This document shows, piece after piece, positions 23,556 through 37,500 of a stretch of 64,000 nt of DNA. A program made the position numbers and the translations under genes. This DNA is from Ischnura elegans (lineage: Eukaryota; Arthropoda; Insecta; Odonata; Coenagrionidae). Below the pieces are notes generated by a model. That model had not been told where the DNA came from and searched no databases. It worked only from the letters and a program-made list of their open reading frames with translations. The DNA is taken from positions 83,525,907 to 83,589,906 of the forward strand of contig NC_060249.1 in NCBI RefSeq assembly GCF_921293095.1, in the 5' to 3' direction. Every line of letters begins with the position of its first letter. Positions within the stretch are counted from its first letter, which is position 1.

Positions 23556-24100
23556 TTAGTGGCATCTACCAGGAGTGGAATAAGAGCAAAAGTCTATTGG
23601 AGGCAATTCCCCTATTTTGGTGATGTTACTGTGGGCTTGTCATTCAGAAATTAAGTATTGTTTGGTAATAATGGCGAAATGAATGGAGGTACAGATAAAC
23701 TACATTGGCATATATTGGAAATCGAACTTCAAATCATTTGTTTTATCTTTCCTAGTAACTTCCATTAATTTAGGGGCACTTCATTGTATGGAATCAGTTT
23801 TTTATGCCTTCTTAATTTAAGGCTGTCGCTTTTGCTGTCAATCATTCATTAATGTATCCTTTAAGCACATCATCGTTGAATGTGTGCTCTCTGAGAAACA
23901 TTTTAGGTTGTGATGAAGCAGCTTTTAACATTGTGAGGTCTAGTACCATCAAGAATTAAAAAAAAATTCTGTTTGCAAGCATTCCTTGGCACTAATTCTG
24001 TCTTGATTTGCCAACTTTTTAAGGTACTTATTGATTATTCCATCCCAAAGTATAAAAATATCCCAATAATAGGATACTGTGTTGATTGAAAAAGAGTATA

Positions 24101-24536
24101 CAGGCATACCCCGAGTTACGTATGTCTCGTCTTACGTAAATCCGTACTTACGTAAGCGATAACCGTATTTCAAATGATTACGTTAATTTTCGAATGCGAG
24201 CGCGAAGAAGTAGATATTCGCTCGTACAACCTATGGTAGAAAAAATATCGAATAGTTATAGAGTTTTTTACGTGCTAAAAATAACAAAGTGACCCATTTT
24301 TGTCATTCCTCGAAGGAAAATTCATTAATTTCTGTAGAAAAATCGCTTATAAATCCCAAGTCAGCAATCAACGTGAAAATTTGCAGTTCTAGCGATGGAT
24401 GTGGTGGCGTATGTGGTTGCGCTCATTCCTGTACGATACAACTTGTTATACAGCAATTTCTAAAGCGCCAACGCAAAGGTTCGACTTACGTATAGTCTGC
24501 CGGAACGCATCTTTTACGTAACTCGGGGGATGCCTG
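24101..24536. mobile_element. pogo/Tigger-like MITE with TA duplication
   Basis: 436 bp with long TIRs: left CAGGCATACCCCGAGTTACG and right, inverted, CAGGCATCCCCCGAGTTACG. TA on both sides (24099-24100 and 24537-24538). The tacgta motif recurs internally near both ends. CAGGCATACC ends are typical of Tigger-type pogo elements. No intact transposase. Confidence 0.82.
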
Positions 24537-25076
24537 TACACCTGACTCAGGGAAGTTTTCAAATTTATTTTGTCTTTAGAAATTACTGGATATGAAGTGT
24601 GCCCCCTTTCCATCAGTTGGCGATTTAAAATTATAGTTTCAGATTTATTGAACTGTCCATCCCTGGTAACAATGTTGCTCAAAAAATCTTCTCCCTCTTC
24701 GTTAAATTAAGTCGAAAAGGCAAATTCCTTATCCCTAGTTAATTGTGGCACTCTGCAAGAACTCTTAGAATTCCAGTAGGTGATGTTTTTGAAATTTCCA
24801 TTTTTGCTGAATAGGTAATCTCATTCTAAAGTGATCTACAAATTGACAGAAAATGTGAAGAATGTTCAGATTATGAAATACATACTTAGTTTTCTTGCTT
24901 CTTATTGCTTTGTTCTTTGACTAGATCAATCAAGTCAAAACCAACTTTAATGGATCCCCTCTTTATCTTTGAGGCATTGATCTCATATTTTGTGGAGCTG
25001 TTGGGCTCATCTCCCTATCATTAAATAGCCGTTTGATCTCCTCTGAACTCCTCTCAAATCTGTAGGTGGTTTTTAA

Positions 25077-25865
25077 TCCTTTCCTGCCGCCACCTTCGAG
25101 AAGAAAATGTTTTCCTGCTACGCTATGAGTTTCCTTAGAATTATTTAAACCTCTCTATATGGTGTTCTTTTTTGAGAAGTTGCATTGGTATTCTCGTCCC
25201 TCTAATTTGGGACCCAACTTAACGAGGTTCCTGGCCACTGGACTAGACCCTATAACCCTATCTTTGTACGAGTCCACGGTCAACTTATTTTGTTATCAGT
25301 CAGTGATGTTCTTAAATCACATATTGCTTTTGACTTGCAATAATTTACTCTTCTATAAACATAACTAACTTTTTTTTAAGCATTGTGGAATTTTAAACTC
25401 ATTTCTAGCATTGATAATAACAAAGTTAGTGAACTTTAGGTACTAAGACTTAAATCCAGAAATCCATTGCTAGTAACGATAAAATTTCATTTAAAAGTTA
25501 TTTACGCACAGAATACAATAAAAAATTCATTTCAAAGTGTAAAAAATTGGAGTATTCAAAAATTATTCCTTTAAAAAAGTCATTTCTGATGCAAGATATT
25601 CCTGCTGGGAGGAGGATCATAAATGAGTGGTAGGATCATGCTTGATTGCCAAGTTGTGACACCAGGGTCTCTCTAAGCTGGGTCTCTGGTTGAGCCAGAA
25701 TGCCACAAGCCATTGCTACCTCAGCAGTCACTTCCATTCCCCCATGACAGCCATAGCTGACGTTCAGTCATTTGCGTTGAAAAATCCACACCTGCTATGA
25801 CTGAATTTAGGTCTTCTGCGTATGAAAATGCTTGTTGGCTCCACCCTACGCTAAGCATGAAAGGG
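25077..25865. mobile_element. Decayed piggyBac-like element
   Basis: Left end after TTAA reads TCCTTTCCTGCCGCCA; right end reads inversely CCCTTTCATGCTTAGCG before a GTTA remnant of TTAA. About 790 bp of AT-rich, frame-broken sequence between. Tentative. Confidence 0.35.
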
Positions 25866-27469
25866 TTACCTGGCTTATAATTTTTTACATTTAGAAAAAC
25901 ATGGCTGATCTGTCACATGCAGTATATTTTCAATACTTATGCCATTTGAATCAAGAGCTTCGTAGAAAGTGTTCACAACAGGTTGCTTTAAAATAGGTAA
26001 TTTAATGACAGAAAGGCTTGGAGGAACTTTGACATTTGCTCTATACACCAACAACCGCAATGCAGGGGAAACTGATTGAATGAAACTTTGTTTCTTGACT
26101 TGCAATATACTTCCAATCTTTAATTTTCATATCAATGATGATGAAGAATATCTATTCTCAGATGTGATGACATGGGATAAATACTTAACTCTGCCATTAA
26201 GATCACCGACGTTGTAAATATCTGGAGATGCTGTTTCCAAGTTTTTAGTGAGGTCAAAGTTCCACCATCTTGGTTTGACAATTTTTGGACTTATTCTCCG
26301 ACTGATATTTTGAGGTGGCTAAGTTTTGTTCTGAAAATGAACTACATTAAGTGAAAAATGCTACCATAATCATTAGTATGGTGATTGTCATTGGATTTTT
26401 CCCATCATTCCCGATACTTCTATTAATGTATTAACACTCTATCTGTTAGCCACTTTACTAGTGGGAATATCCTTGAAAATATACTTTATTACTGTAATTG
26501 TTAGATTTCCGTTGGCTATAATAAAATTAAATATCAGTATAAGAGCAGATAAATGACTAGTTTCCTCTCGTAAAATTGTATTTTCAGCTGAGCTAGTTGT
26601 AGAACGTAACTGTGGTGATGGATAATAATTTTTTCCTGGGAAAAGATGTTTGAGTCATAACTTTTGTGAAGCCAACCAATGAAGTGTGAAAATATGGTTT
26701 ACATTGTGTGTTCCATAAGTTATTTTAATGTATTAACGAGTTATGACCAAAAATTTCACCAAATACATAGTAAGCATTGACCCTTATGGGATTGCCAATG
26801 TTTTGGTCAAAGTGGGCGTGTCTTGGCCTACCCAAGCACCCCCATTCCGGCCACACTGCATACCATGTTTGAAACCAGTGGTGCCCCCTCCAGACATTAC
26901 AACCTCCTTGGTTAAGATGGATATTTTTACATTTCTGCTTGGAAATGGCATATTCTGAGTTTTGTATGTTCTACAGATGCTAAAGTTAAGGGTAAAAATG
27001 ACCTTGGCCTCTCCTTTTTCTTTATTTATTTTGGCTGGCACTGCTCAGGTGACTTGCTGCTCATGTATACATAAAATAGCGGAATGAGTCAGAATACTGG
27101 ATATATTCTCCCTGTAAAATATTCTTGCTCATTTAAGGCCAGTCATTTGAAGTTTCTTTCCATTTGTTTCACTAACTCTTCAAGTTCATCCGTCCACCTT
27201 AAATTTTTTGTACAAACTTTTCTTTTTGGTCCATGTACTTTTGGTGCTGTTGTATGTGTTTTTCAACTTTTCTTGTATCTCCTCTCCTTTCTATTTCTTC
27301 CATATACTCTGCCAAGCTTATTTTAAAACATATTTTTTTTGTATTTTGAACTCATTTTTCAATAGATATATCAAATTTACATTCACTCAGGTTCCCATAA
27401 AGTGACAATACAAACGTAAATACAAATATAAGATAAAACCAAGAAATTAAAATGTGAACACGTGATGTT
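25866..27469. other. AT-rich intergenic stretch
   Basis: Short ORFs without recognisable domains. No terminal repeats noticed. Confidence 0.4.
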
Positions 27470-27590
27470 AACTTGATGGTGGCAAGGAGATGGAATATTG
27501 GCTGAAAGCACTTGCAAAAATTTCACCTTGATATGTAACCAAATCACCGAATTCCTGCTTTTTAGCCAGATGCTCAGACCACCCAGCTAC
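27470..27590 (-). mobile_element. tRNA-derived SINE fragment (family 3), minus-strand copy
   Basis: On the minus strand: GTAGCTGGGTGGTCTGAGCA (A-box-like), a decayed B box, then AAGGTGAAATTTTTGC. The same ending, GAGGTGAAAATTTTCC, follows the B box of the adjacent plus-strand copy, so the two share a family and meet head to head. Confidence 0.5.
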
Positions 27591-27690
27591 TGAGATTACT
27601 TTTACTGGCTGTGTTATCAGCCCCTGAGGTCTGTGGTTCGATTCCCAGTCGAGGTGAAAATTTTCCATGTGTTTTTGGCCATTATTCGAA
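27591..27690 (+). mobile_element. tRNA-derived SINE fragment (family 3), plus-strand copy
   Basis: Good B box GGTTCGATTCC at about 27634-27644, an A-box-like GGCTGTGTTATCAG upstream, then GAGGTGAAAATTTTCC. Head to head with the minus-strand copy. Confidence 0.55.
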
Positions 27691-28392
27691 TGGTAAAAAT
27701 AAAGTTATGTATTTGACAAAATATATTTTGCCTCATGTTCCCATTCACATTTGGGGTAATTATACCCATTAGAATGGCTTATGATCAATGTATCTGCTGT
27801 ACTAGAAGAAAGCAGTAGGAATAGCCCTCTCTCTATGCTCACTGAGTGCTTTTTTTATATAGAGTCCATTTATTAATTTGATGCCAACCCTGGTAAAATG
27901 AAAGCGATAGATCTTATTTCCGCTTGTTTTAATTAAATTGACCCACTGCTAATCCAATTAAGTATGCACATATTCATTATGGCTGCAGATGTTATAGGAC
28001 CTTGGTTGCTCTATTTTCTTTCATTTTTGGCTGTGTGTATTGTTGCCTTTTGGTAGAGGATATGAGAATAGTGTGACTTAGCACTTACTTTTAAATCTGG
28101 TGCACTTTTCCTTTGAACATTAGTGTTGTGGTTCTCATTTCATGAAAAAAATTTCACTCACATGTAATTTATTACCAACTTTAAATATTTACATCTTATG
28201 TATTTACACTTTAAAAAATTGTAGTATTTCTAAGAAAACATTCTTGCAATTACACTTTTTCAGTTTTTAACATCAGTTAACTATATAAAAATAAAAAAAC
28301 TTTCTTTCAACCAAACAATCAAATAGAAACACTCATTCTTGCATTTAATGTCTCAGACATACACATAATAAATTTGATTGACCTCAAAGGTT
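27691..28392. other. Intergenic and probable 3' UTR of gene B
   Basis: AT-rich. The proximal 200-odd bases likely form the gene B 3' UTR. No other feature. Confidence 0.4.
28168..28173 (-). terminator. Candidate poly(A) signal of gene B
   Basis: AATAAA on the minus strand about 220 bases after the stop codon. It is the first perfect hexamer downstream. The region is AT-rich, so a chance match is possible. Confidence 0.3.
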
Positions 28393-28519
28393 TTAAGTTG
28401 TGCAGGCCCTTCCTCTTTTTACTAATTCATGGCAAAGTTTTGGTGAGGCTACAATATCTCCCAGGAACACGCTCAGAAGGTAAAATTTCTTGGATTTTTC
28501 TGGCGTTAACTCGTATTTG
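28393..28519 (-). CDS. Gene B coding exon 3 (C-terminus and stop)
   Basis: 127 nt after an acceptor with a seven-T run. It completes Ser152 and encodes residues 153-193, then TAA. It carries the hydrophobic helix (164-176), C181, and C191 near the C-terminus within a Lys/Arg-rich end. The exon is too short to be noticed as an ORF; it was found by asking for a phase-matched acceptor and a second cysteine pair. Confidence 0.83.
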
Positions 28520-31500
28520 CTGCAAAAAAAGGGATATGACAAATTAATAATTAATGAAGAAAGAAATATGTAGTAGTGGTTTTATTTTTTTAGTAATGAT
28601 ATTTTTTAAATAAATAAATCTGGAAACATATCAATTCCAATTCATAAGCTATTGCCCCTTGTGAGGCTTTGGATTCCAATTCCAGTGGTGTCAGAGACTT
28701 TTTGATTTCTACTTGGGTGTTGTGAATAGGTAGACTTCAAACATGCACAGCACTCTATCCATTATGTTGTGTATTTTCGCTGCTCGAGTGTTTTGTGAGC
28801 AGCGGCCATTTTTTGGGAACTCAGCACGCCAGTCAACTACCTCATCCAGGATGCTTGGACGCATCCCTGGCCACATCCGAATGTAACCGAAAGTACGAAA
28901 TAAATCCGTTGCAATCATAAATCACCCGTGTGAGTATTTTGTGAACACAACACATTGGTTGTGACTTATATAAGCCTTGTTCTCCAAGACATATAACTAG
29001 AGCTGGATTTTGCCGTACATCACTTTTTTACTCTTTCTTTTCTTCCTCAATTGAGTAAATCAAATTAGCTTTTGGCCATCACCTTTAACCTTCACAAAAA
29101 AATGAGTGTATAGAAAGGTGGATATTCAAAGACATTATGAAAGAAATTCTCCATTGTAGTGAGAAGAAATTATAAATCATTTTTTGAAATTCCATTGCTT
29201 AAGCATTCCTCCGAGGAAGAATAAGATAGTCATTTCCAAGAGGTTATAAATTACCACTTGAAAATGACGCAAATGCTTGGAAACCTGTGGAGGCCAAGTA
29301 TTTTTTTATAATGTGTGACATTCGAATTTTGCATTTCATATGTTGTGGATGTTTCCTTGTCGAGGATCATCATTTCAAAAAAAATCTTCGGTGGACATGT
29401 AAGGCAATAATTGGTGGTTGAGATGCTGAGATAAATTTAGGTACATATTTGTAACCATGGGAAAAAAGCAGTGCTTAATTTCTGAAATTTTAGGAGCTGG
29501 AATGTAAATTAACACATTTAATCCACACCAATTTCAAATATATGCCCCTCCCTAAAATTTCCTTTTTTTTTAACTTGCAATAAAAGTTACAATGAGGAAT
29601 CATGCTTCACTAAGCATAAAACGATGATGAAATATTTTGTGGGAGGTGTCGGAATGCCATTCTGGCCAAAATTAAGCACTGGAAAAGAGGTTTAGGTTAC
29701 TTGAATGGTAACATAAACATAAGACTTTTTCAATCCATAGAGCATGAAGACTCTCATTCTACTTAACAATTTCTTCGCAAAGGATTGTTTTTCTCTCGAT
29801 TTATTACGTTGTCTGAATTAGAATTCCGGGAAACCGAAGCGCCCCTTAGAGTTTGGCAACCCCATTAACATTCAGGTGTTTTAAATGCTACTCCGTGCTG
29901 TTGAGGAGTGTGCTCTCAGTCTTCTGTTTTTCTGTGTGTTTTTTCAAATAGTATTGTATCAAATACGCATTTGCAACTCGCTAAAACTATCAAATTACGT
30001 CTTACCAATCAAACATGAGGGCAGAGAAACCTGTTGTGGCATAGGTGTTAATTATGCAGCACTCTGAATTTGGCTTGATTTTTATGCTTACGGTGTCATA
30101 TCCTAAAGAAACTGCCCGAAATCGAATTAGGAAATGGCCCTACACTAGTTGTAAACGTTCCTTCCCTACTTTCCTATAATAAATCCATCCATACCTATGT
30201 TTCAGATATCAAAATTTAGATATTGTAGTCTTAAGTCATCAATTTTTGTCGTCGAAGTGTCGTAGCACTGTGATTCAGAATCACATGTAGATTGATCATG
30301 ATCCACCTCCCCATCCTAAGGTGTTGCTAATTTTTATACTTTTCTCGGATGATCAATTTCAACCGCTTAAAATATGCCATTGGGAGTAGAATCGATGTGC
30401 TAAAAACGATGCCACACCGGAAATCGATGTGATGATAACGATAACAAACAATTAGAGTTGTTTAGGGCCAAAATTCATTTCGTGTATACGTGAGAGCACC
30501 TCTTATCCAGGTATTACATTTTCTGTTGGGGATTACGGCTGCGCACACCAACCAAAATTCCGCGCCCGGTGTAGGCGGGATGCAGTCACTATTAGCTGAT
30601 TTATCCTGAACCCCTCATTGTCATGCATCTTTCTTAGCAAGAGTCGAGGACAGGGATGTATGAATCAGTGTCTTAGGTTGGGGCCCCCTTACCGAGATAT
30701 TTGGGGGTCCTCCCCCGGAAAAGTATAGGACATTGCATGCCCATACGCTATTCTGACTCATAAAAACTAGATTAAAGTTAATAAAAAAAACAACAATTTC
30801 GTAAGAAAAAATACAATTAAAAGTGATAATTTCATAGCTAATAAAATTCAATAATGTATATTACGGTTCTATTGTCTATTTAGTGATTTTTTTCTTTAAA
30901 ACTACACCGAAATCTGAAAATCCTTTAAAAAAACATTTTCTAATAACCCTTTCAAAAAAGCATCAGGTTCTCATTCATTTCCAGACCTTTATTTTTTTAT
31001 ATAGAACATTGTGCTGAACATGCTGTAAATAACCAATGAAAACTTAGGATTTTATAATTACAAAAAAAATTGGTTCAAGTAATGTGAGCTTTTTATTACA
31101 CATTTCATACACGCTTCATTGTAGGCGCGAGAGTTTTGGGGACCCCCTACGCTCGGGGCCCTCGGCGCAGACCGCCCCAGGCGGGGGAAACAATTTTCCG
31201 TAGATAATATCGGAAAAATGTTAATAATTCTCGCTAACCCTCAGCCCTAACATCTTCATTTTACTCATGTTTATACTGGTGTCGTACGCAATGTAATTCT
31301 CCATCAGAATGAATGCTCTAAATAATTTAATTTTACCTGGGAAATTATAAAATGGCATGGTGAACTGATTAAAAATATTTCTTATCCTACTCACGCCCCT
31401 TATTTACGTTAGATACAGCTTAAATTGATGGTTTGAGGCGTAACTTTGTGAAATCGATTCATTATGAAAAATAAGAAACTTCGTGCTTTCACATGAAATA

Positions 31501-34500
31501 TTTATTCAAACATTTACACGACCATGGTTTCAACGTAAGAAGTCTGAGGATGATGTCTTACGTTTAAAACCACGGCCGTGTAAATGTGTGAATATATATT
31601 TCATGTGAAAGCACAAAGATTCTTCTTTTTCATTTTTCGTTAGATACAGCGATGAAACTATTAATAAAATAGTTCAAGTAATCTGGAAAGTTTTTTCGTC
31701 AGGGGATTTTAGATTATGATACATGCAGTTGATATGTGAGCAAGGGTCCATTTTTACCTCACGACCTCTGGCCAGTCGATAACAGTGTTCTGGCCCTCGT
31801 GCTCGGCAACCTCCTTGGTCATGGCGTATTCCTCGCACACCTTCTCGTAAACGCACACGTCCGTGCCCATCTCCTTCACCAGCTGCTCCTCCACTTTGGA
31901 TGGGTCCAAGTCCTCGATCACGTGAGCCTGGGGTTGATGGTGGCCCGCGTGACCCGCGGCCAGGGCCCCGCGCTTTGACCTCTTCACGTAGGTCCCTGTG
32001 AGGAAATGAAAAATTATGACGTCCAAATTGAATTTTGTTTTGCGCATTGTTCATGCCAGGTTGAAGCTAGTGACAGTTAAAAATTAAAGCTTGGGAGAAG
32101 TGTAGCTTTGTGTAACAGTCAAAATATGTGGCCTCGTGTTCAGAAGTGAACGTTTTATATCCTATTAATGTAGTTTTTTATATCATTTGCAAAATTTTCC
32201 TGAACTTTACACATTTCACATTTTAGGTAACGCTCGGCTGTTGCTTTCTAAAATGGATGGTATTAAATTTTTTGGCAAAAACAAACTTTATGGAATAGCC
32301 TTGTGGGTATACGGACAACGGTAATGTTTGCTCTAACTGAAATCGCATTTTTCTACACAATGCCGAGGTTATGAAGTACATTTGCAGGCTATACCTACGG
32401 TTTTTCTGCTTTGAAATGGTTTTTAATTTTTATTACGGGCTCTTCGAGTATATTTTTAAAAAGAATTAAAGGCGTTGTAGTAAGAAAAAATTGATCATTT
32501 TTCTGTTAGTAAAATTTCTAGCATTTCATCGTAATTCTTAAGCTCAAAAACCATCGTGTGCACCAACAAAGAAAATAATATTAGATCGGAGTAATTTCCT
32601 TGGTATACTACTGAAGAAAAGTATGATTTCAGAAATAGCAGGCGCATAGCCATAAATGTGTAAAAATATTATCAGTTTTAATGCAAGCAGTAAAAAAATC
32701 AAATTTTACTTTTTGAGTGCCGAGAGCGAACACATCCCGTCGGCACATAGGCACGATAGACACTTTCACATATTTCGTCAAAATCGACCTCACGCATGGA
32801 GTAGGTAGATGATCTTAAATGAATGAACGTTGTGATCAGTAAGGTTTGGAGATATCTACAAAATATTTTTTGGAAACCTTAAAAAAAAATCCGGGAGCTC
32901 CGAAGTTCCCGTAGCCCCACCCGTGGCTACGTGCCTTTGGCGAGGTAATTTTTATGTTACATTACTTTTAAGCAGTCTCGGTCAAGGTCAATATCTCTTC
33001 CGTGCCCATTAACGCAATAGAACATTTTCAATATTATATGGTACCCAGCTGAGAGAATTTATCTTCACTAATTGTTCTTGTTTCCTCTTCATATCTTTTC
33101 GGAGAGTAAATGTATGTTGAATTCTTTCTTGCTTGAAATATTTCCTTTCTTTGATCACATCGGGGTCGCGGAAGTAGTTGAGGTTGCCAGTGTCGAATTC
33201 CCTCTAGATGACGTTCATAATTACTTTGGAAATGTAATTTCTTGGTTCAAAAATTCTATGCAGTTATATCAGCTATGGAAGAAAATTGTGAGCAGGTGAA
33301 TTCTTCGGGAAAAATGGTGGCAATTAAGTGAGCATAGCATACTCGTTTCTCTTGTTTGTACGTAACCAGAGAAATGTGTAATACCCTATGTGACAATGAG
33401 GCAGCGAAAGATTTTTTTCTTTAGTTCATCCCTTTGACAGATTTTTCTCTAGATTTCCTTATATAATATTTCCTATTAATACCTTACTTTAATTACAAAT
33501 AATTTTAAATTCAGTTTGTTAAATGCAATTATTAGTACTTATGATTTTGGTGTATTAAGAGCTTACTCTTATTGATATCTCTCAATCTATCTCCAGTAAG
33601 TGAATTATTTTACTCGGAGAATCTGCTCATCCTACAAATTCCTAGTCTCCGTAAATATTCAATTTGTATGGGTTTTAATGGTTTGGGTTTGCTTCAAATT
33701 TTGCGTTTCTCTCGCGATTTAATCGCACGACGAACTGCTATTGACAAAATCGCCCATGGCAGTGCGTTTCCCTTCAGTGTAACGCTTGCGAAATTCAGTG
33801 GAAAATTTCTATCTATAATATATCGTATTCCTTTATTTTCGTTCCCAAATGTAATGTTTTTTTCGATATGTATCGCTATTTTCATGTATATTGTCTGTAT
33901 TCAAGCAATGAACTTATGGAAATTATTTCATGTTTTAGTTTTCTCCCTTTATTGACCTGCATAGCGTGATCGTTCTTGGTGAGAGTATGTATGTTCTATC
34001 TCTTCAGAAATATCTAGAAATAAATGGAGATGAAATTGATAGTTTGAATCGGAATATCTATTGACTTGCCTCACTCGTCATAATATGTGATTGATGAGAG
34101 GCCTGCTCTTCAGACAATCTCCTAGAATAGTATTACAGTCATGTATATGTATTTGTGGTTTCTATATTGTTTTCGTTTCTTCCATTTTATAATTACGTTT
34201 TAATACCAATTTACTCATATGTTCTTATTAATAGTATTAGTTAAAAATGATAAAAGTTTTCGTGTACGGTGGACCTGGACGTCGCTACTGGAAATATTTA
34301 TGTACATGGTGCTTTCATGTTACTTGTTGGTGCTATCGTTCGTGGACGGGGTCACAAAATTCATCTCCGCCTCTGACGTCAAATGAATAGGAAACCCTAG
34401 GTAGAAAGAGCGCCGGAAATTTTCCGGTGAGAAAACTGTTGACATTCCCATGGTTGTTTCTTGACGCATATTTACGTCCTGAGTGACAGGGTCAGTACTT

Positions 34501-37500
34501 AGTTAAAGTATCTTGCTTGGGAACTTCATGTCACTTTGTTGTTCACATTCAGAGTAACCTTGGCGGAAATCTCACGTCATTTTCACGTAAACGCCGCATT
34601 TTGAAAACCTTTGCAGCGGAAGCACGCTGACCAATTATTAACTGGAGAAATAGAACAGCCGGCCGTTATATGAGGAAGCCGCTATTTGCTTTAAATGCAA
34701 TGCCCGCGAGATTGTGGTGCCAATTCACAGATGGAAATAAAATGGCCCATGTCAAAATTAAAAACCGACAATAACTTTCCCCGCAAGCTTAATTTACCGA
34801 CTAAGGTTTCGGCTATTGGTGCGATTATTAAGGTAAGACTTTCCAAGAGAAAAGGCATCTTATATTCCCAACTAATTATCCACCTCCTGGAAATTTACAA
34901 TTTGTTGTTAATTTTAAGAGGAATACAATCAATTTCGACCGAGGTAAGTGTGGTACATTTGGTATGGTATTTGGTGAAGGCCACCGACAGCTACAGTCAT
35001 TTGCGCCATAGGGGAGATTGGGGAAGGTAGGGTGGAGAGAAACCCGGCGTCGGCATAAGCCTGCTCTTAACGAAACTAAGAGGGCCACGATTCAACGTCC
35101 CATCCGACGGACGGAGTGCTGTACTAGAAGTGCCCCCACAAAACATCTTAGCTGGAATCAGGCAGTTTCTGAAAAATCTCTGCCACCGCCGGGATTTGAA
35201 TCCGAGTCCACTGGGTGGGAAGCCAACACTCTAGCCGCTACGCCAACCCGACCCTTTCGATACACTATTCGTAAAATCGATGACTTAGTTTATGATTAAG
35301 TTAAAATATTAAGGAATTCTTGGGGCGGATAAATTCTTGGCGTAAGTATGTGAAAATACGGACTCCTCTAGCAATAAGCAGTGACTTAGACAGGAGGGTT
35401 TAGGTGTTTTCTGCGGCGGAATTGGTTTTCAATCAAGTCATTAATATTTTTAGAGGTTCAATCGAGAAAAAACATCAAGGTTCATGCTTATCATGGCGGT
35501 CAAAATAAAATTAGATATATGTGCACATTATTATTCATTTTAGCATATAAATAGTTTTAAACATTTTATACTTAAGCTTTTTTTCGAGCGCAGTGATTTC
35601 GGTGAAAGGTTTCTTTAAAAAAAACTTTTGCGTCGTTTTGTGGTTACTACACCGATTGTAGCATCATGCACGTTAAAAATTATTTAAACAAAATCAAAAA
35701 CACATCACAATGGAAACGTAAATCTTTTAAAGCTTAGGATAGAGAGAACTCGGTAGATTTCAGGGAGTATCCGATATAGACATGTCTGTTTTACCAAACA
35801 TCGTCTGCCGTTCGGAATAAATTCTGCATTGGTGTATTCGCATTTCATTTTTTCAAGTTGTGGATATGAAATGGTGCTGAAATATTAATGAGTGTTTAAT
35901 GACCATTTGCCAATCGTCCTATAGCTTTTATACTGCGTCGAATTGTTTTTTGTTTCCGACGATTCCTGCATAGCCTTTCGTATTATCGCGGGAATTTTAC
36001 GATATTACTAATTAAGAAGTTCGGTTTCGACCTCCGACGCGTTTTAGAAATGGTTCAGTTGAATCTTCCTGTGGTTTTTTTCCCCGCTGCGGGCTAGGTT
36101 TGTTCCAGTTGGTTATCAGGGCGTGGCGTGACGTTCAGTTTTCGTCACTTTCACTGGATGGAGAGCGCGTATCTGTATCCACCATAATGATTTTTTGTTG
36201 TGGACTTTGGCGTGCTGATTGCTTTCTTCGGAGAACTGTATAAACATGTGTACGTACGTTTGCGTGAAAATTTAAAGTATTTGTTTTTTAGTTGTCGGAT
36301 GTTGGCGGAAAGGTCGACTTTCTCTCTTTCAATCACTTCGTCATCGTTCTAACTGGCCTATTTTTAAATCTTTCTATCGGAATATATTTTTTTACCCATT
36401 AGACGTTTTTTATCAAGTTATGGTTTTAAAGTTATTGCATCTGAATTCAATGAATTGAATCCAGATCTTGATGAATTGGGGAAAAATCACCTGCCTCATT
36501 GAGTTATAGGGTCAGAGTGCGAATAGTCAAGTGGTTGTGGTAAATTTAGCCGGTGACTGAAATACGAGTGAAAATCATGGGAGAGAAGCGGTTTTTGTAC
36601 GTCCTTATGGCTTCGTGAAATTATCCTTTGGGAATTTTCATGATACTGAACTGCAATTGAATGTGTCACTTTCTCTGGGTGTTGAATTCCGATTCCGAAA
36701 TTATCGTAATGGGTGAAATTTTTTCAATCGCATGTTGCTAAAGGCTGAAAGGGGCTGCCGAGCGTAATTGAGCGAGGAAATCGCTCGCAGGTTCGCTAGC
36801 AAGCCCCAGTAGTGACAACACTTAGCGTGAGAACTTACCTGTAGAAATATTTCTCGCCCGACTGCGAAAAGTAATGAACTTTTTTTGTCGATCTTTGCTG
36901 TTCATTGTATTTCTGAATACATATCTTTTGGTTTTGTGATTATTTTGTTTTAGCGTAACATTTTATTCCTTCAATGCTGTGGATTCGACTGAATTTTAGA
37001 GCAACAATGATACTTTTAGTGAAAAAATAAAATAAGGTGGCTGATTTTTTTAGGGGAATTCTTTAAAAATACTGGTAAATAATTTGAGTAATATGTTTCG
37101 ATATTCTATTCTAGAGGTCTGTCACTCGGCCTTGCCAGTTACAATTCCCATTTTTTGACTGAATCGTCTTAATTGTGGGGCACACATCAAGACGACTCAT
37201 TTTAGGAATTATATCTGCTCGATATGAGAAAGTAGAGGTTCACAGGTCTGTTCAGTTAGCTCTGTCGAAATTTTCGAGGAGTTGAAAATGTCCGATATGG
37301 TAACTCAATTCTTCCAGGCTTCGCCCCATGATATCGCTGTCACCCAAAACATTATCATCACGGGAAAACTGGAAGAACAAAGTTTGCATTACGGCGTCGT
37401 GAAAGTCTCGCTCCTACATCAATATCCGAGATGCTTCTAATCTGCCTGTTGACTGACCGTCATTTTTCTTCAAGATATCACTAATGCAATCATTACGAAG

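Larger units (their letters stand above)
28520..31757 (-). other. Gene B intron 2 (3.2 kb)
   Basis: Phase 2. Contains a repeat with GC-rich ends at about 30640-31195 and a long hairpin at 31462-31640. No additional exon needed. Confidence 0.7.

Noticed and set aside
24289-24495. 68-codon ORF
   Set aside because: Lies inside the pogo-like MITE and has no transposase motif.
28709-28918. 69-codon minus-strand ORF next to gene B exon 3
   Set aside because: Within intron 2 of gene B, no splice signals in frame and no family; exon 3 joins exon 2 perfectly without it.
33572-33955. 127-codon plus-strand ORF in gene B intron 1
   Set aside because: Phe/Ile/Leu-rich translation of AT-rich DNA with no recognised family; lies antisense within an intron.
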